NCBI RefSeq assembly: GCF_029953265.1
Contig: NZ_JASBAO010000001.1
Span: 2,051,501-2,115,500 of the forward strand
Direction of reading: 5' to 3'
Length of the DNA: 64,000 nt
From: Commensalibacter oyaizuii
GTDB taxonomy: Bacteria > Pseudomonadota > Alphaproteobacteria > Acetobacterales > Acetobacteraceae
Every line of letters begins with the position of its first letter. Position 1 is the first letter of the stretch. The position numbers and the translations under genes were made by a program. The notes under the pieces were generated by a model, which did no database searches, was not told the DNA's origin, and saw only the letters and a program-made list of their open reading frames with translations. Below are positions 46,663 through 55,042 of the stretch, in pieces.

Positions 46663-47570
46663 CTCGTATTCCTTCAAATCATCATTGGGTAAAATTTGAA
46701 TTTAAAGACTGGTTAATTGATGGGGCGATACGTTCTTGCGATGCTGCCACGCGAGGTATTTATATGGATTTATTTTGCCTTGCAATGACATCTAAAAAAA
46801 CTGGGGTTCTCGCCCTTAATGATAAGCAAATATGTAAACAACTGGCAATCAAACCTTTACAGTTTGAGCGCGTTATTAAGAATTTAATTGCTGTTAAATT
46901 ATGTAGTCGTGGCAGAGGTAACGAGCTTATTTTAACCCAATTTGTGGACGATATTGATCTAAAAGATGCCGAAATAGTTCCAAATAGAACCGATATGGAA
47001 CCCAATAGGTGCCGAACCGGTAAAGAGAATGTTGAAAATCCGCCAAAAATTGATCCCCCTATAAAAGAAAAGAACAGAAATAGAATAGATCCCCCTTACC
47101 CCCAAACGAAGGACAAAGTTGTTCCCATTCATTCACACCATGAATCGTTTAATCAAATTTTATTGTTGTTGATGGATAGAACCTCCCATTCTGAGCCAGA
47201 GTGCAGGGGGCAAATCGAACAATGGGTACAACAAATCGGCGATCTGCAAACTGTCATCGGTATCGTCAGGGCAGCCAGCAATAAAAATGATCCATTCTCG
47301 TATATTTCCAAATGTGTTGGAAACCATAGGAAAAAGAACGCTTCTCAGCCCACCAAGCAGGACAAAATTACCCCATCATGGGCGTTGTCTAGGGGCAAGC
47401 ATGCTGACGATCCTGAGTTTCAAAGGTTATCGGCAGATAATCAATCCATCGCTTTGCAATTAATCGACGGTAAAACGCCCAAGTGGTTAGTGCGATTCCA
47501 CGAAAATCATAATCCAGCTGCGTATAAATTTTACGAAAAGCACCGTCAAAACCAAGAAAAAGCCGCCTAG
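46659..47570 (+). CDS. Phage replication protein, O/DnaT-like
   Basis: A 303-residue protein. The N-terminal 110 residues (WVKFEFKDWLIDGAIRSCDAATRGIYMDLFCLAM, GVLALNDKQICKQLAI) match phage replication proteins of the DUF1376/YdaU type. A Pro/Lys-rich linker follows, and the C-terminal region has an alpha-helical segment (QILLLLMDRTSHSEPECRGQIEQWV) and a late LSRGKHADDPEF. Replisome loading is inferred from the family and from ssb immediately downstream. Confidence 0.65.
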   Translation: MTRIPSNHHWVKFEFKDWLIDGAIRSCDAATRGIYMDLFCLAMTSKKTGVLALNDKQICKQLAIKPLQFERVIKNLIAVKLCSRGRGNELILTQFVDDIDLKDAEIVPNRTDMEPNRCRTGKENVENPPKIDPPIKEKNRNRIDPPYPQTKDKVVPIHSHHESFNQILLLLMDRTSHSEPECRGQIEQWVQQIGDLQTVIGIVRAASNKNDPFSYISKCVGNHRKKNASQPTKQDKITPSWALSRGKHADDPEFQRLSADNQSIALQLIDGKTPKWLVRFHENHNPAAYKFYEKHRQNQEKAA

Positions 47571-47604
47571 ATAACAGTATTTAAAAAAAAAGTAAGGGGA
47601 TCCA

Positions 47605-47661
47605 ATGTTAAATACCCAAAACAAAAATACCAAACGTGCCTCGTTGGTAAGGAACAGCTAA
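47605..47661 (+). CDS. Possible 18-residue leader peptide before ssb
   Basis: ATG at 47605 preceded by AAGGGG, 18 codons, with its stop overlapping the ssb start (TAATGG). The peptide (MLNTQNKNTKRASLV) is basic and may only couple translation into ssb. Confidence 0.3.
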   Translation: MLNTQNKNTKRASLVRNS

Positions 47662-48110
47662 TGGCAGGCAGTGTAAATAAAGTCATCCTTGTTGGCAATT
47701 TGGGATATAACCCAGAGATCAGAACCCAGCAATCAGGAAGTAAAATTGCCAGTTTGACAATTGCAACCAGTGAACATTGGAAAGATCGTCAAACAGATGA
47801 GTGGCGCGAAAATACCCAATGGCATCGTGTTGTGATCTTTAATGAACGTTTGGTTAATCTGGCCGAGAAACACCTGACCAAAGGCCGTAAAGTCTTCATC
47901 GAAGGGCAACTTAAAACTCGAAAATGGATAGATAGGGAGGGCGTAGAGCGTTACACAACCGAGATTGTTTTAACTGCATTTCGTGGCGAATTGGTGTTGT
48001 TAGACAGTAAGGATCAAAAACAGTCATCAAGAAAAAACCAACAGCAAAGTAATCAAGATGGTTGGGATAGTTCAATGCCAAACGATCTAAATGATGAAAT
48101 ACCATTCTAG
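47661..48110 (+). CDS. ssb: Single-stranded DNA-binding protein
   Basis: A 149-residue OB-fold SSB: MAGSVNKVILVGNLGYNPEIR, NTQWHRVVIFNERLVNLAEKHLTKG, and VFIEGQLKTRKW. The disordered tail ends in the DEIPF acidic tip that contacts replication partners. It belongs to the prophage replication module. The ribosome site and start (GGAACAGCTAATGGCAG) are identical to those of the next gene. Confidence 0.95.
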   Translation: MAGSVNKVILVGNLGYNPEIRTQQSGSKIASLTIATSEHWKDRQTDEWRENTQWHRVVIFNERLVNLAEKHLTKGRKVFIEGQLKTRKWIDREGVERYTTEIVLTAFRGELVLLDSKDQKQSSRKNQQQSNQDGWDSSMPNDLNDEIPF

Positions 48111-48120
48111 GGAACAGCTA

Positions 48121-48633
48121 ATGGCAGTAAAAAGAAAGAAAAAGACAAATCCCGCCGTGTCCAAGTGTGATATTCAACATTTTCGGCGTGAAGAATTTAA
48201 TATTGAAGTGGGTGTTGATCCTGAAAATCCAAAGCAGCACGTTAAACGTCTACGTCGTAAGTGCGTGTATGATGAAATGCTGGCTCGAGGCTCTATCACC
48301 CAAGATCAACGTGACATGGCAGAACGCTATGCAATTATTTGTGAGAAATCATTTGGCGGTAGTGGGGATCTGTATTCAAAAGCTAATTTATTAAGCGATG
48401 GTATCCGTGGATGTTATAATGGTCCAACCTTGGGGCAAAGCATTGCTTATAGTAAACTTTTTAAAATCTGGACGGTGATGGGAAAATACCATCGCACGAT
48501 TTTAAACATGATCGTGTTGGGAAATATGGGCACCAAGGAAATATCAAAAAAATTGCAATTAAACCTGCATTACACAATGGGGCAGGTGCTTTCCACCTTC
48601 ATTTTACTAGAAGAAGCAATGCAGGATCTGTGA
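48121..48633 (+). CDS. Phage protein of unknown function, possible late regulator
   Basis: A 170-residue basic protein. ATG at 48121 follows the same GGAACAGCTA sequence as ssb; an earlier in-frame ATG overlaps ssb. Its C-terminal part (ILNMIVLGNMGTKEISKKLQLNLHYTMGQVLSTFILLEEAM) looks like a sigma-4-type helix-turn-helix, and RRKCVYDEMLARGSITQDQRDMAERY precedes it. As the last gene of the early module it could act in late transcription; inferred. Confidence 0.5.
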   Translation: MAVKRKKKTNPAVSKCDIQHFRREEFNIEVGVDPENPKQHVKRLRRKCVYDEMLARGSITQDQRDMAERYAIICEKSFGGSGDLYSKANLLSDGIRGCYNGPTLGQSIAYSKLFKIWTVMGKYHRTILNMIVLGNMGTKEISKKLQLNLHYTMGQVLSTFILLEEAMQDL

Positions 48634-48926
48634 AATAGGGGCTTGTACTTTTGTCTAAAATGTTTTAATATATGACAAAATGGGTGTTTTATTTTTTTTA
48701 GATAAATTCACTTACGTATATTACCATAATTTTGTTGTATTTTTAATACAATGGAAATAATTAGTAATGATTGCGATTATTACTCTAAATAAATTATTAC
48801 ATTACTACAGCTGGTTAGGTTCTTTTTTGTATTATTAGCATTGGTTACAGTTTTTTTTATCTTGTTCTGAATCTTTTTCATAAATAAGAATTGTATCTAA
48901 ATAGATATTATTAAAAAGGTTAAATT
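48634..48926. promoter_or_regulatory. AT-rich boundary between replication module and repeat gene
   Basis: A 293-base gap, extremely AT-rich, with no open frame. It separates the early operon from the tandem-repeat gene and should carry the latter's promoter; I cannot choose among many TATAAT-like sequences. Confidence 0.4.
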
Positions 48927-50738
48927 ATGTCAGATACAGTTTTATTTGCGCCTAATCAAAATATACACGATCAAGCCGATAAATTGGTTACTGCTCCTGA
49001 AGTCAAAACAAATCAAGATGATCAGCTTCTCAGTGTTTCTCAACAAATTGCAAATGTCAAAACTATAAAAGAATTAACATCCGCAGATGACTGGTATCAA
49101 AAAGATTTGTCTCATATGACAACAAGTCTTATGCAGGCAGAAGTTACACAAGAAAATAAACCCGATATAATGACGTTGCCTGATATTCAAATGGTACAAG
49201 ATAACGGTTTTGTTGGATCTGTTGTGATGCAGGTCCGGGCTCAGCAAGATTTTATATTGTCTCAAAATGGTGTGACCTACATGACAAATATAATGAGTTC
49301 AGTTTTGGGTTATCCCCCAAGTAAACAAATGATTATAGATGAACAAAATAATCTCTATAATAATGGTTGGAGACATATGGGGTTATATAGTGATATCGGG
49401 GCAACAATAAGAGGTGACACTGCGTACTCTCAAGCAGGATACAACGCGATTGATCAACTGACCTCTTCTATGTATGGACGGCCTGTTAATAAAGAGACTA
49501 TTCAGTTCTATCAGGTTAATCTTGCGAATGGATGGTTTCAGAGTCTAGCTGATGTTCGTAATAGTTTTGCATATTCTCAAGCTACATACGATGCGATTCA
49601 CGAGAATATTAGTCGTATTAGAGGTTATGATTTTAACAATGCAGATCGTATTCGTCACGAACAAGATCGTTTAGCTGGTGGTGAAGCGTTTCATGACTTA
49701 ATGGCCAATTATGCGTATGACCAGGAGAGCCATAATCGTATTCGCGAGAGTGTTAGTCGTATCAGGGGATATGACTGGAACGATGAAGGCATGATTAAAC
49801 ACGAACAAGATCGTTTAGCTGGTGGTGAAGCGTTTCATGACTTAATGGCCAATTATGCGTATGACCAGGAGAGCCATAATCGTATTCGCGAGAGTGTTAG
49901 TCGTATCAGGGGATATGACTGGAACGATGAAGGTATGATTAAACACGAACAAGATCGTTTAGCTGGTGGTGAAGCGTTTCATGACTTAATGGCCAATTAT
50001 GCGTATGACCAGGAGAGCCATAATCGTATTCGCGAGAGTGTTAGTCGTATCAGGGGATATGACTGGAACGATGAAGGCATGATTAAACACGAACAAGATC
50101 GTTTAGCTGGTGGTGAAGCGTTTCATGACTTAATGGCCAATTATGCGTATGACCAGGAGAGCCATAATCGTATTCGCGAGAGTGTTAGTCGTATCAGGGG
50201 ATATGACTGGAACGATGAAGGTATGATTAAACACGAACAAGATCGTTTAGCTGGTGGTGAAGCGTTTCATGACTTAATGGCCAATTATGCGTATGACCAG
50301 GAGAGCCATAATCGTATTCGCGAGAGTGTTAGTCGTATCAGGGGATATGACTGGAACGATGAAGGTATGATTAAACACGAACAAGATCGTTTAGCTGGTG
50401 GTGAAGCGTTTCATGACTTAATGGCCAATTATGCGTATGACCAGGAGAGCCATAATCGTATTCGCGAGGGTGTTAGTCGTATCAGGGGATATGACTGGAA
50501 CGATGAAGGCATGATTAAACACGAACAAGATCGTTTAGCTGGTGGTGAAGCGTTTCATGACTTAATGGCCAATTATGCGTATGACCAGGAGAGCTATGAT
50601 CGTATTCGCTCCATGAGCAATGAAATATTAGGGTATACTCTAGATGATGCAACAATTAGTCGTCAACAGGATGCTTTGGCTCAGGGATATTCGATGCAAC
50701 AAGTTAGAGAAAGATTGGTGCAGTCAAATCCATTTTAA
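48927..50738 (+). CDS. Tandem-repeat protein with 48-residue units, DUF4214-like layout
   Basis: A 603-residue protein without signal peptide or membrane span. Residues 1-110 are unique and polar. From about 112 onward, units of 45-50 residues recur; the first three are divergent (TSSMYGRPVNKETIQFYQ, ISRIRGYDFNNADRIRHEQ), then six are almost identical (SRIRGYDWNDEGMIKHEQDR, LAGGEAFHDLMANYAYDQES), and a divergent cap ends the protein. The pattern of a short GR/GY motif, LxxG and A-Y/S-Q/S repeats resembles DUF4214 units, but the assignment is tentative. It stands alone between replication and packaging genes, the usual place for accessory cargo. Confidence 0.75.
   Translation: MSDTVLFAPNQNIHDQADKLVTAPEVKTNQDDQLLSVSQQIANVKTIKELTSADDWYQKDLSHMTTSLMQAEVTQENKPDIMTLPDIQMVQDNGFVGSVVMQVRAQQDFILSQNGVTYMTNIMSSVLGYPPSKQMIIDEQNNLYNNGWRHMGLYSDIGATIRGDTAYSQAGYNAIDQLTSSMYGRPVNKETIQFYQVNLANGWFQSLADVRNSFAYSQATYDAIHENISRIRGYDFNNADRIRHEQDRLAGGEAFHDLMANYAYDQESHNRIRESVSRIRGYDWNDEGMIKHEQDRLAGGEAFHDLMANYAYDQESHNRIRESVSRIRGYDWNDEGMIKHEQDRLAGGEAFHDLMANYAYDQESHNRIRESVSRIRGYDWNDEGMIKHEQDRLAGGEAFHDLMANYAYDQESHNRIRESVSRIRGYDWNDEGMIKHEQDRLAGGEAFHDLMANYAYDQESHNRIRESVSRIRGYDWNDEGMIKHEQDRLAGGEAFHDLMANYAYDQESHNRIREGVSRIRGYDWNDEGMIKHEQDRLAGGEAFHDLMANYAYDQESYDRIRSMSNEILGYTLDDATISRQQDALAQGYSMQQVRERLVQSNPF
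49730..50593 (+). repeat. Six near-identical 144-bp tandem repeats
   Basis: Six in-frame units at a period of exactly 144 bases, starting around 49730, 49874, 50018, 50162, 50306 and 50450. Differences are minimal: a glycine codon after GATGAA alternates GGC, GGT, GGC, GGT, GGT, GGC, and the last unit has GAGGGT for GAGAGT. Divergent versions flank the block. Confidence 0.93.
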
Positions 50739-50787
50739 TAAGTAATTCCCTTGGGTCCTTCCTAGCCCCTTTGCAGCGCGGGTAATT

Positions 50788-51023
50788 CGCGATCGCGTTT
50801 TATGTCTAGCCAAAGGGTTTTGTAGAGGTTGCAGTTGCACCTAGTAAAATTGCTGTAGCCCTAGAGTTTCTTCGACTAAATAGGGTGCAACCTAGGTTGC
50901 AGTTTACTTTTATATAAATACTTTTAAAAACAGCAGAATATAGCCATTAATTGAATATATGGAGGGTGCAACCAAGCTGCAACTGGTTGCACCTTTATTA
51001 TTGGAGGTTGCAGTTAGGTTGCA
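50788..51023 (+). other. Candidate packaging site (cos/pac) with multiple GGTTGCA boxes
   Basis: A non-coding stretch directly before terS. It has a perfect palindrome CGCGATCGCG (50788-50797) and at least seven GGTTGCA or GGTGCAACC boxes at 50827, 50884, 50895, 50965, 50985, 51006 and 51017. Two of them form a 10-bp inverted repeat (50965-50974 and 50984-50993), and the last two are direct repeats 11 bp apart. This is the arrangement expected for terminase binding sites next to a cut site. Confidence 0.6.
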
Positions 51024-51028
51024 GAATC

Positions 51029-51586
51029 ATGAAAACGATTAGTCAAAGTGAGGCTGCACGTCGTGCAGGGATCAGTCGCGCGGCTATTCAAAAACATTTA
51101 AAAGTAGGACGGATTCAATCTGTAGGTAAAAATAAAGTTGATCTTGCATCTTTTGATGCTTGGCTTGCGAGTAAACGAGACTTTGATCAAACTGTTGCGT
51201 TACCACAAACAGAGATAATTCCATATGATCCATCTTTACCCGTTTTTAAGAACCTTCAAGATGCAGAACTTTATAAAACCAGTTACGAAGCTCGTCTCAA
51301 ACAATTAGACTATGATTTAAAATCGGGTGCTGTAGTCAGGATTGAAGATGTAGTTGATGCCCTATCTTCACAACTTAGTGCGATCAGAACGCGTTTATTG
51401 GCAATGCCTGCGGAAATGGCACCTCAGATATTTAACTGTAAAACGGTTGCAGAAACTCAAGGTAAAATGCATCAATTGATGGTCAGAGCATTAGAAGAAT
51501 TATCCGAGGATGAACGATGGATCCAACACTTACAAGAAAGGGAAAATAGCCTTTTTGAAGACATTACAGAAAGCACAACGGCTTAA
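51029..51586 (+). CDS. Terminase small subunit, Nu1-like
   Basis: A 185-residue DNA-packaging protein. I use ATG at 51029; a longer frame would run through the GGTTGCA boxes. The N-terminus is a winged helix like that of lambda gpNu1 (MKTISQSEAARRAGISRAAI, QKHLKVGRI), and the remainder has helical dimer and TerL-contact segments (VEDVVDALSSQLSAIRTRLL). It should recognise the boxes immediately upstream. It overlaps terL by about 77 bases. Confidence 0.83.
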   Translation: MKTISQSEAARRAGISRAAIQKHLKVGRIQSVGKNKVDLASFDAWLASKRDFDQTVALPQTEIIPYDPSLPVFKNLQDAELYKTSYEARLKQLDYDLKSGAVVRIEDVVDALSSQLSAIRTRLLAMPAEMAPQIFNCKTVAETQGKMHQLMVRALEELSEDERWIQHLQERENSLFEDITESTTA

Positions 51587-53483
51587 TCTTTCCCCGCCTC
51601 CTGTATTAAGTCTTAGTCAATGGGCGGAACGTTATGCGTATTTGTCCAAAGAAACCAGCGCGCAAACAGGACGGTTTGAGGCCTATGCCTATCAAGTTGG
51701 CATGATGGATGCGATCACTGATCCCAAGGTAGAAAAAGTATCGGTGATGAAGTCAGCCCGCGTGGGGTATACCAAAATCCTTGACCATATTGTTGGCTAT
51801 TATATGCACCAAGATCCAAGTCCAATTTTAGTGGTGCAACCACGCGTAGAAGATGCCGAGGATTATTCAAAATCTGAGATTGCTCCGATGCTGAGAGATA
51901 CGACGGTATTAGCTGAAATTGCGCCCGATCCCAAAACACGATCAGGGGAAAATACATTACTGAAAAAGACCATGAAGAATGGCGCATCCATTGCCTTGGT
52001 GGGGGCAAACTCTCCTGGGGGATTTCGTCGTATTACCGTGCGCATCGTTCTTTTTGATGAAGTTGATGGATATCCTGTGGGCGGTGCTGGTTCAGAAGGG
52101 GATCAAATTGCTCTTGGCACCAAACGCTCTGAAACTTTTTGGAACCGCAAGATTGTGGCTGGATCAACGCCAACAATCAAAGGCTTGTCTCGTATTGAAA
52201 AGCTTTATCAAGAGGGGGATCAACGCAAATTTTACGTGCCATGCCCCCATTGTGGGGAATTTCAAATCCTTGAATGGGGTGGCAAAGACGTAACCCACGG
52301 GATTAAGTGGGATAAGGACGAACGAGGTAATGCCTTGCCTGATACAGCTCATTATGTATGTCAGCATAATGGGTGTGTCATAGAAGAAAAAGATAAACCA
52401 GACTTGATCAAAGAGGGTGAATGGCGTGCTAATGCTCCGTTTAAAGGGCATGCGTCCTTTCATATTAATTCGCTTTATTCATTAATGCCCAATGCCAGAT
52501 GGTCTTTGTTGGTTGCAGAATTTTTGCGCGTAAAGTCTGACCCGATTGAATTGCAAACATTTGTGAATACAATGCTTGGGGAAACATTTGAAGATCGAGG
52601 CGAGGGTGCATTATCCGAACTGACTCTCGCAAGACGTGCCGAAGTTTGGGCGGGCGAGGTTCCCGATGGCGTGGTTTTATTAACTGCCGCAGGGGATACT
52701 CAAGACGATCGGGTTGAACTGGAAATCGTGGGTTGGGGAAGAAACGAAGAACGCTGGTCCATTGCCCATATTGTTATTGATGGGGATCCAGACGGCCCTG
52801 CCTTGTGGCAAGAGGTTGATACTATTTTAAAACGTCAGTGGTATCGCGCAGATGGTCATGCGTTCTCTGTCATGGCGACATGTATTGATTCAGGCGGACA
52901 CCACACTCAGAAAGTTTATGAATTTTGCAAAGCAAGACTAGGACGCAGGATTTGGGCAATTAAAGGTGAATCTGCACGAGGTGGACAACGTTCACCCGTC
53001 TGGCCTGCCAAACGACCAACCCGCAAATCAAAAGGGTTCAGACCTTATATTATTGGGGTCAACACTGCCAAAGACACCATCCGTGCACGCTTGGCCCTAG
53101 AACAGCCACCCCCTAATACTGCGTGCCCTGGGTATATGCATTACCCACAAGACCGCGATGTCAATTTCTTTGCCCAATTGGTTTCTGAACGTTCGGTCAG
53201 AACCTATATTGGCGGTCGATATGTCCGTATTTGGGAACAAACTCCAGGACGTGCAAACGAGGCTTTAGATTTGGCGGTCTACTCTTACGCAGCCCTTTGT
53301 GGCTTAATGCAACAAGGTGTAAAATTAAACGCTCTGGCCGATCGCATGGAACAAAATCATGAGCCACTAAAAATGGTGGAACAAAAGGTAGAAGTTTCAG
53401 GTTTACCTAAAGAAGATAGAGAACAGGTGGATACTACGGATCCTGAAAAAAAACGACGAGCGTTTAAAAAACTGTTTTTATAA
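51510..53483 (+). CDS. Terminase large subunit, lambda GpA family
   Basis: A 657-residue packaging motor. ATPase features are the Walker A-like loop SARVGYTK (82-89) and Walker B with catalytic Glu FDEVDGYP (DEVD 183-186). Cys-rich YVPCPHCGEFQ and CQHNGC form a zinc-finger-like pair as in GpA proteins. The nuclease half has TAAGDTQDDRVELEIVGWG and MATCIDSGGHHT. The start is uncertain, since the overlap with terS is long; TTG near 51558 is an alternative. Confidence 0.92.
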   Translation: MNDGSNTYKKGKIAFLKTLQKAQRLNLSPPPVLSLSQWAERYAYLSKETSAQTGRFEAYAYQVGMMDAITDPKVEKVSVMKSARVGYTKILDHIVGYYMHQDPSPILVVQPRVEDAEDYSKSEIAPMLRDTTVLAEIAPDPKTRSGENTLLKKTMKNGASIALVGANSPGGFRRITVRIVLFDEVDGYPVGGAGSEGDQIALGTKRSETFWNRKIVAGSTPTIKGLSRIEKLYQEGDQRKFYVPCPHCGEFQILEWGGKDVTHGIKWDKDERGNALPDTAHYVCQHNGCVIEEKDKPDLIKEGEWRANAPFKGHASFHINSLYSLMPNARWSLLVAEFLRVKSDPIELQTFVNTMLGETFEDRGEGALSELTLARRAEVWAGEVPDGVVLLTAAGDTQDDRVELEIVGWGRNEERWSIAHIVIDGDPDGPALWQEVDTILKRQWYRADGHAFSVMATCIDSGGHHTQKVYEFCKARLGRRIWAIKGESARGGQRSPVWPAKRPTRKSKGFRPYIIGVNTAKDTIRARLALEQPPPNTACPGYMHYPQDRDVNFFAQLVSERSVRTYIGGRYVRIWEQTPGRANEALDLAVYSYAALCGLMQQGVKLNALADRMEQNHEPLKMVEQKVEVSGLPKEDREQVDTTDPEKKRRAFKKLFL

Positions 53484-53545
53484 TTGTGACGCAGATTCAG
53501 ATTTTTAAGCAATTCAATAAGATCTTTTACAATTTATTTTCTTGC

Positions 53546-53791
53546 TTAAGTTTTAGGATCTTTAGGCAAAGCATTAAGATCTTTTAACTGATACAACATA
53601 TTGATAACGACAGGAATATAAGGATTGATGGGTAATTTATTCGCAATCATTTTTTGAAGTAGACTAAGGCTTCCCCTTTGTGTCCTTGGGTCTCCATAGC
53701 TTTTCAAGATGCGAATAAAGGAGCTTTGAGTATATCCCAAATCACATATTGCTTGTTTAAGATCGTCACCTGTTTCAATCTTGCATTCCAT
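53546..53791 (-). CDS. Small helix-turn-helix protein, reverse-strand moron
   Basis: An 81-residue protein on the strand opposite to the structural genes. DDLKQAICDLGYTQSSFIRILKSYGDPRTQRGSLSLLQKMIANKLPI resembles a Cro-like DNA-binding domain. Its own regulation and reversed orientation mark it as a moron inserted between terL and the head genes. A multi-hairpin non-coding stretch adjoins its start. Confidence 0.6.
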   Translation of the reverse strand: MECKIETGDDLKQAICDLGYTQSSFIRILKSYGDPRTQRGSLSLLQKMIANKLPINPYIPVVINMLYQLKDLNALPKDPKT

Positions 53792-53822
53792 AATAAAAAC
53801 CTCTATATTATAAGGAGAGAGC

Positions 53823-54087
53823 GGGAGAGGTTTTATCCCCTCCCTTTCTTACTACCTTCGGCTTAATTCAATTTGAATATTCATCTTGAATTTTCCGCAA
53901 ACAACTGAAAGGATCGGTTTCAGTTGTTTGATTGTAAGTAGAAAGAAATAAATGGAATAGACATCCATTTGTTCTCTCCTTAGTTTGTTGAAGTATGATT
54001 GCTTCAACACATATATCTATACATCATCATGATGTAATTTTCAAGATATCAAGTGCAATTTTCGTAATGAAATTTGCACTTTTTTTA
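53823..54087 (+). ncRNA. Candidate structured RNA with serial hairpins and terminator
   Basis: Non-coding stretch with successive inverted repeats: 53823-53844 (8 bp, one mismatch), 53865-53892 (7 bp), 53898-53930 (13 bp perfect, CAAACAACTGAAA), 53950-53970 (7 bp), 53987-54008 (7 bp, GTTGAAG), and finally 54051-54081 (AAGTGCAA) followed by seven T, a proper terminator. Such density of perfect stems suggests a small RNA. No promoter was identified, so it could also derive from terL read-through. Confidence 0.5.
54051..54087 (+). terminator. Rho-independent terminator ahead of the head gene
   Basis: AAGTGCAA (54051-54058) pairs with TTGCACTT (54074-54081) and is followed by T to 54087. It lies 15 bases before the next start codon. 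Confidence 0.65.
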
Positions 54088-54102
54088 TGTAATCGTTTCT
54101 TC

Positions 54103-54777
54103 ATGAAAACCACGCTAAAATTTAATTCCAAACAAGCCTCATTGGATCTGCAGCGTATTGCGTCCAAAGATATTCCTTATGCATCGGCACAAGGGTTAAA
54201 TGGGGTGGCAAAGGCTGCGCGCGATCGAATCAAGCAAGATATTCCTAATATTTTTCATCACACCAATGCTTTTACTCGTAACGCTGTATCTTTTGGTCCA
54301 GCAACGAAATATGACCAAACGGCCACTGTATTTATCAAAGACCAACAAGCCAAATATTTACAATTTGAAGAATATGGTGGCACGCGGACAACCAGCGATA
54401 ATATTGTGAACCCCAATGCCAAAGCTTTAGTGATTGCAGGGCCTAAGGCTAAAAAAAATGCATCAGGTGGACTTCCAAAGGGTTATGTAAAAAGCCTTGC
54501 TCAAAAAGCCCAGCAAGATTTACAACGCGCTAAGACAGCAGGACGCAGAGGCAAAGCCCAATCAATCCTTAAAATAACAGGAAAGAACGGCAAGCCTGGC
54601 GGGTTCTTTTTATATAATCGCCAACAACGCAGCCTGACCCGATTGGTCAGCTTTGTCAGCAAAGCCAGTTATAAACCTAAAATGGGTTTTCATCAAAAAG
54701 TTGAACAATTCATCAATAAGAACGCTAACCATTATTTAACTCAAGCTATTGATCGTATTTTAACCAAAGGAAAATAA
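54103..54777 (+). CDS. Phage structural protein, unassigned (between terL and gpW)
   Basis: A 224-residue basic protein. ATG at 54103 avoids the preceding terminator. It contains NGVAKAARDRIKQDIPNIFHHTNAFTRNAVSFGPA and QFEEYGGTRTT, which recall HK97 gp10-like or minor tail proteins that bind at connector interfaces, then a Lys/Arg-rich C-terminal half. The location just before gpW is unusual for gp10-like proteins. No ribosome site is strong. Confidence 0.55.
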   Translation: MKTTLKFNSKQASLDLQRIASKDIPYASAQGLNGVAKAARDRIKQDIPNIFHHTNAFTRNAVSFGPATKYDQTATVFIKDQQAKYLQFEEYGGTRTTSDNIVNPNAKALVIAGPKAKKNASGGLPKGYVKSLAQKAQQDLQRAKTAGRRGKAQSILKITGKNGKPGGFFLYNRQQRSLTRLVSFVSKASYKPKMGFHQKVEQFINKNANHYLTQAIDRILTKGK

Positions 54778-54781
54778 GACC

Positions 54782-55042
54782 ATGCTTTATCTAGCACCGA
54801 AAACCATGTGGTCTAATTTATCACGCGAAACCTTGCAATCGTATCTCAGTCAAGCGCAACAAGCTTATAATAATTTAATGCTTGGAAATAAACCAATTTC
54901 AGTCTCTTATTCCCAAGAAACAGGGGCAAAGTCAGTCACCTACACTCAAGCCAATATGCAGCTATTACAAGGCTATATTCTCGATTTACAACGAGCATTA
55001 GGGATTAACCGCAGACGTGCCATTGGGGTAAGATTCAGATGA
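54782..55042 (+). CDS. Head-tail joining protein, gpW-like
   Basis: An 86-residue protein with the gpW shape: two helices (LQSYLSQAQQAYNNLMLGNKP and MQLLQGYILDLQRALGI) around a beta-hairpin (SVSYSQETGAKSVTYT), ending in a basic tail (NRRRAIGVRFR). In lambda gpW plugs the portal after packaging. It lies directly before the portal gene and overlaps it by four bases (ATGA). Confidence 0.85.
   Translation: MLYLAPKTMWSNLSRETLQSYLSQAQQAYNNLMLGNKPISVSYSQETGAKSVTYTQANMQLLQGYILDLQRALGINRRRAIGVRFR

Noticed and set aside
49730-50593. Possible CRISPR-like array
   Set aside because: The 144-bp units are contiguous and in frame without distinct spacers; it is a coding tandem repeat.
53505-53549. TTAAGCAA inverted repeat after terL as a terminator
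   Set aside because: 30-base loop and only a short T stretch; it also overlaps the stop of the reverse gene, so it is not convincing.
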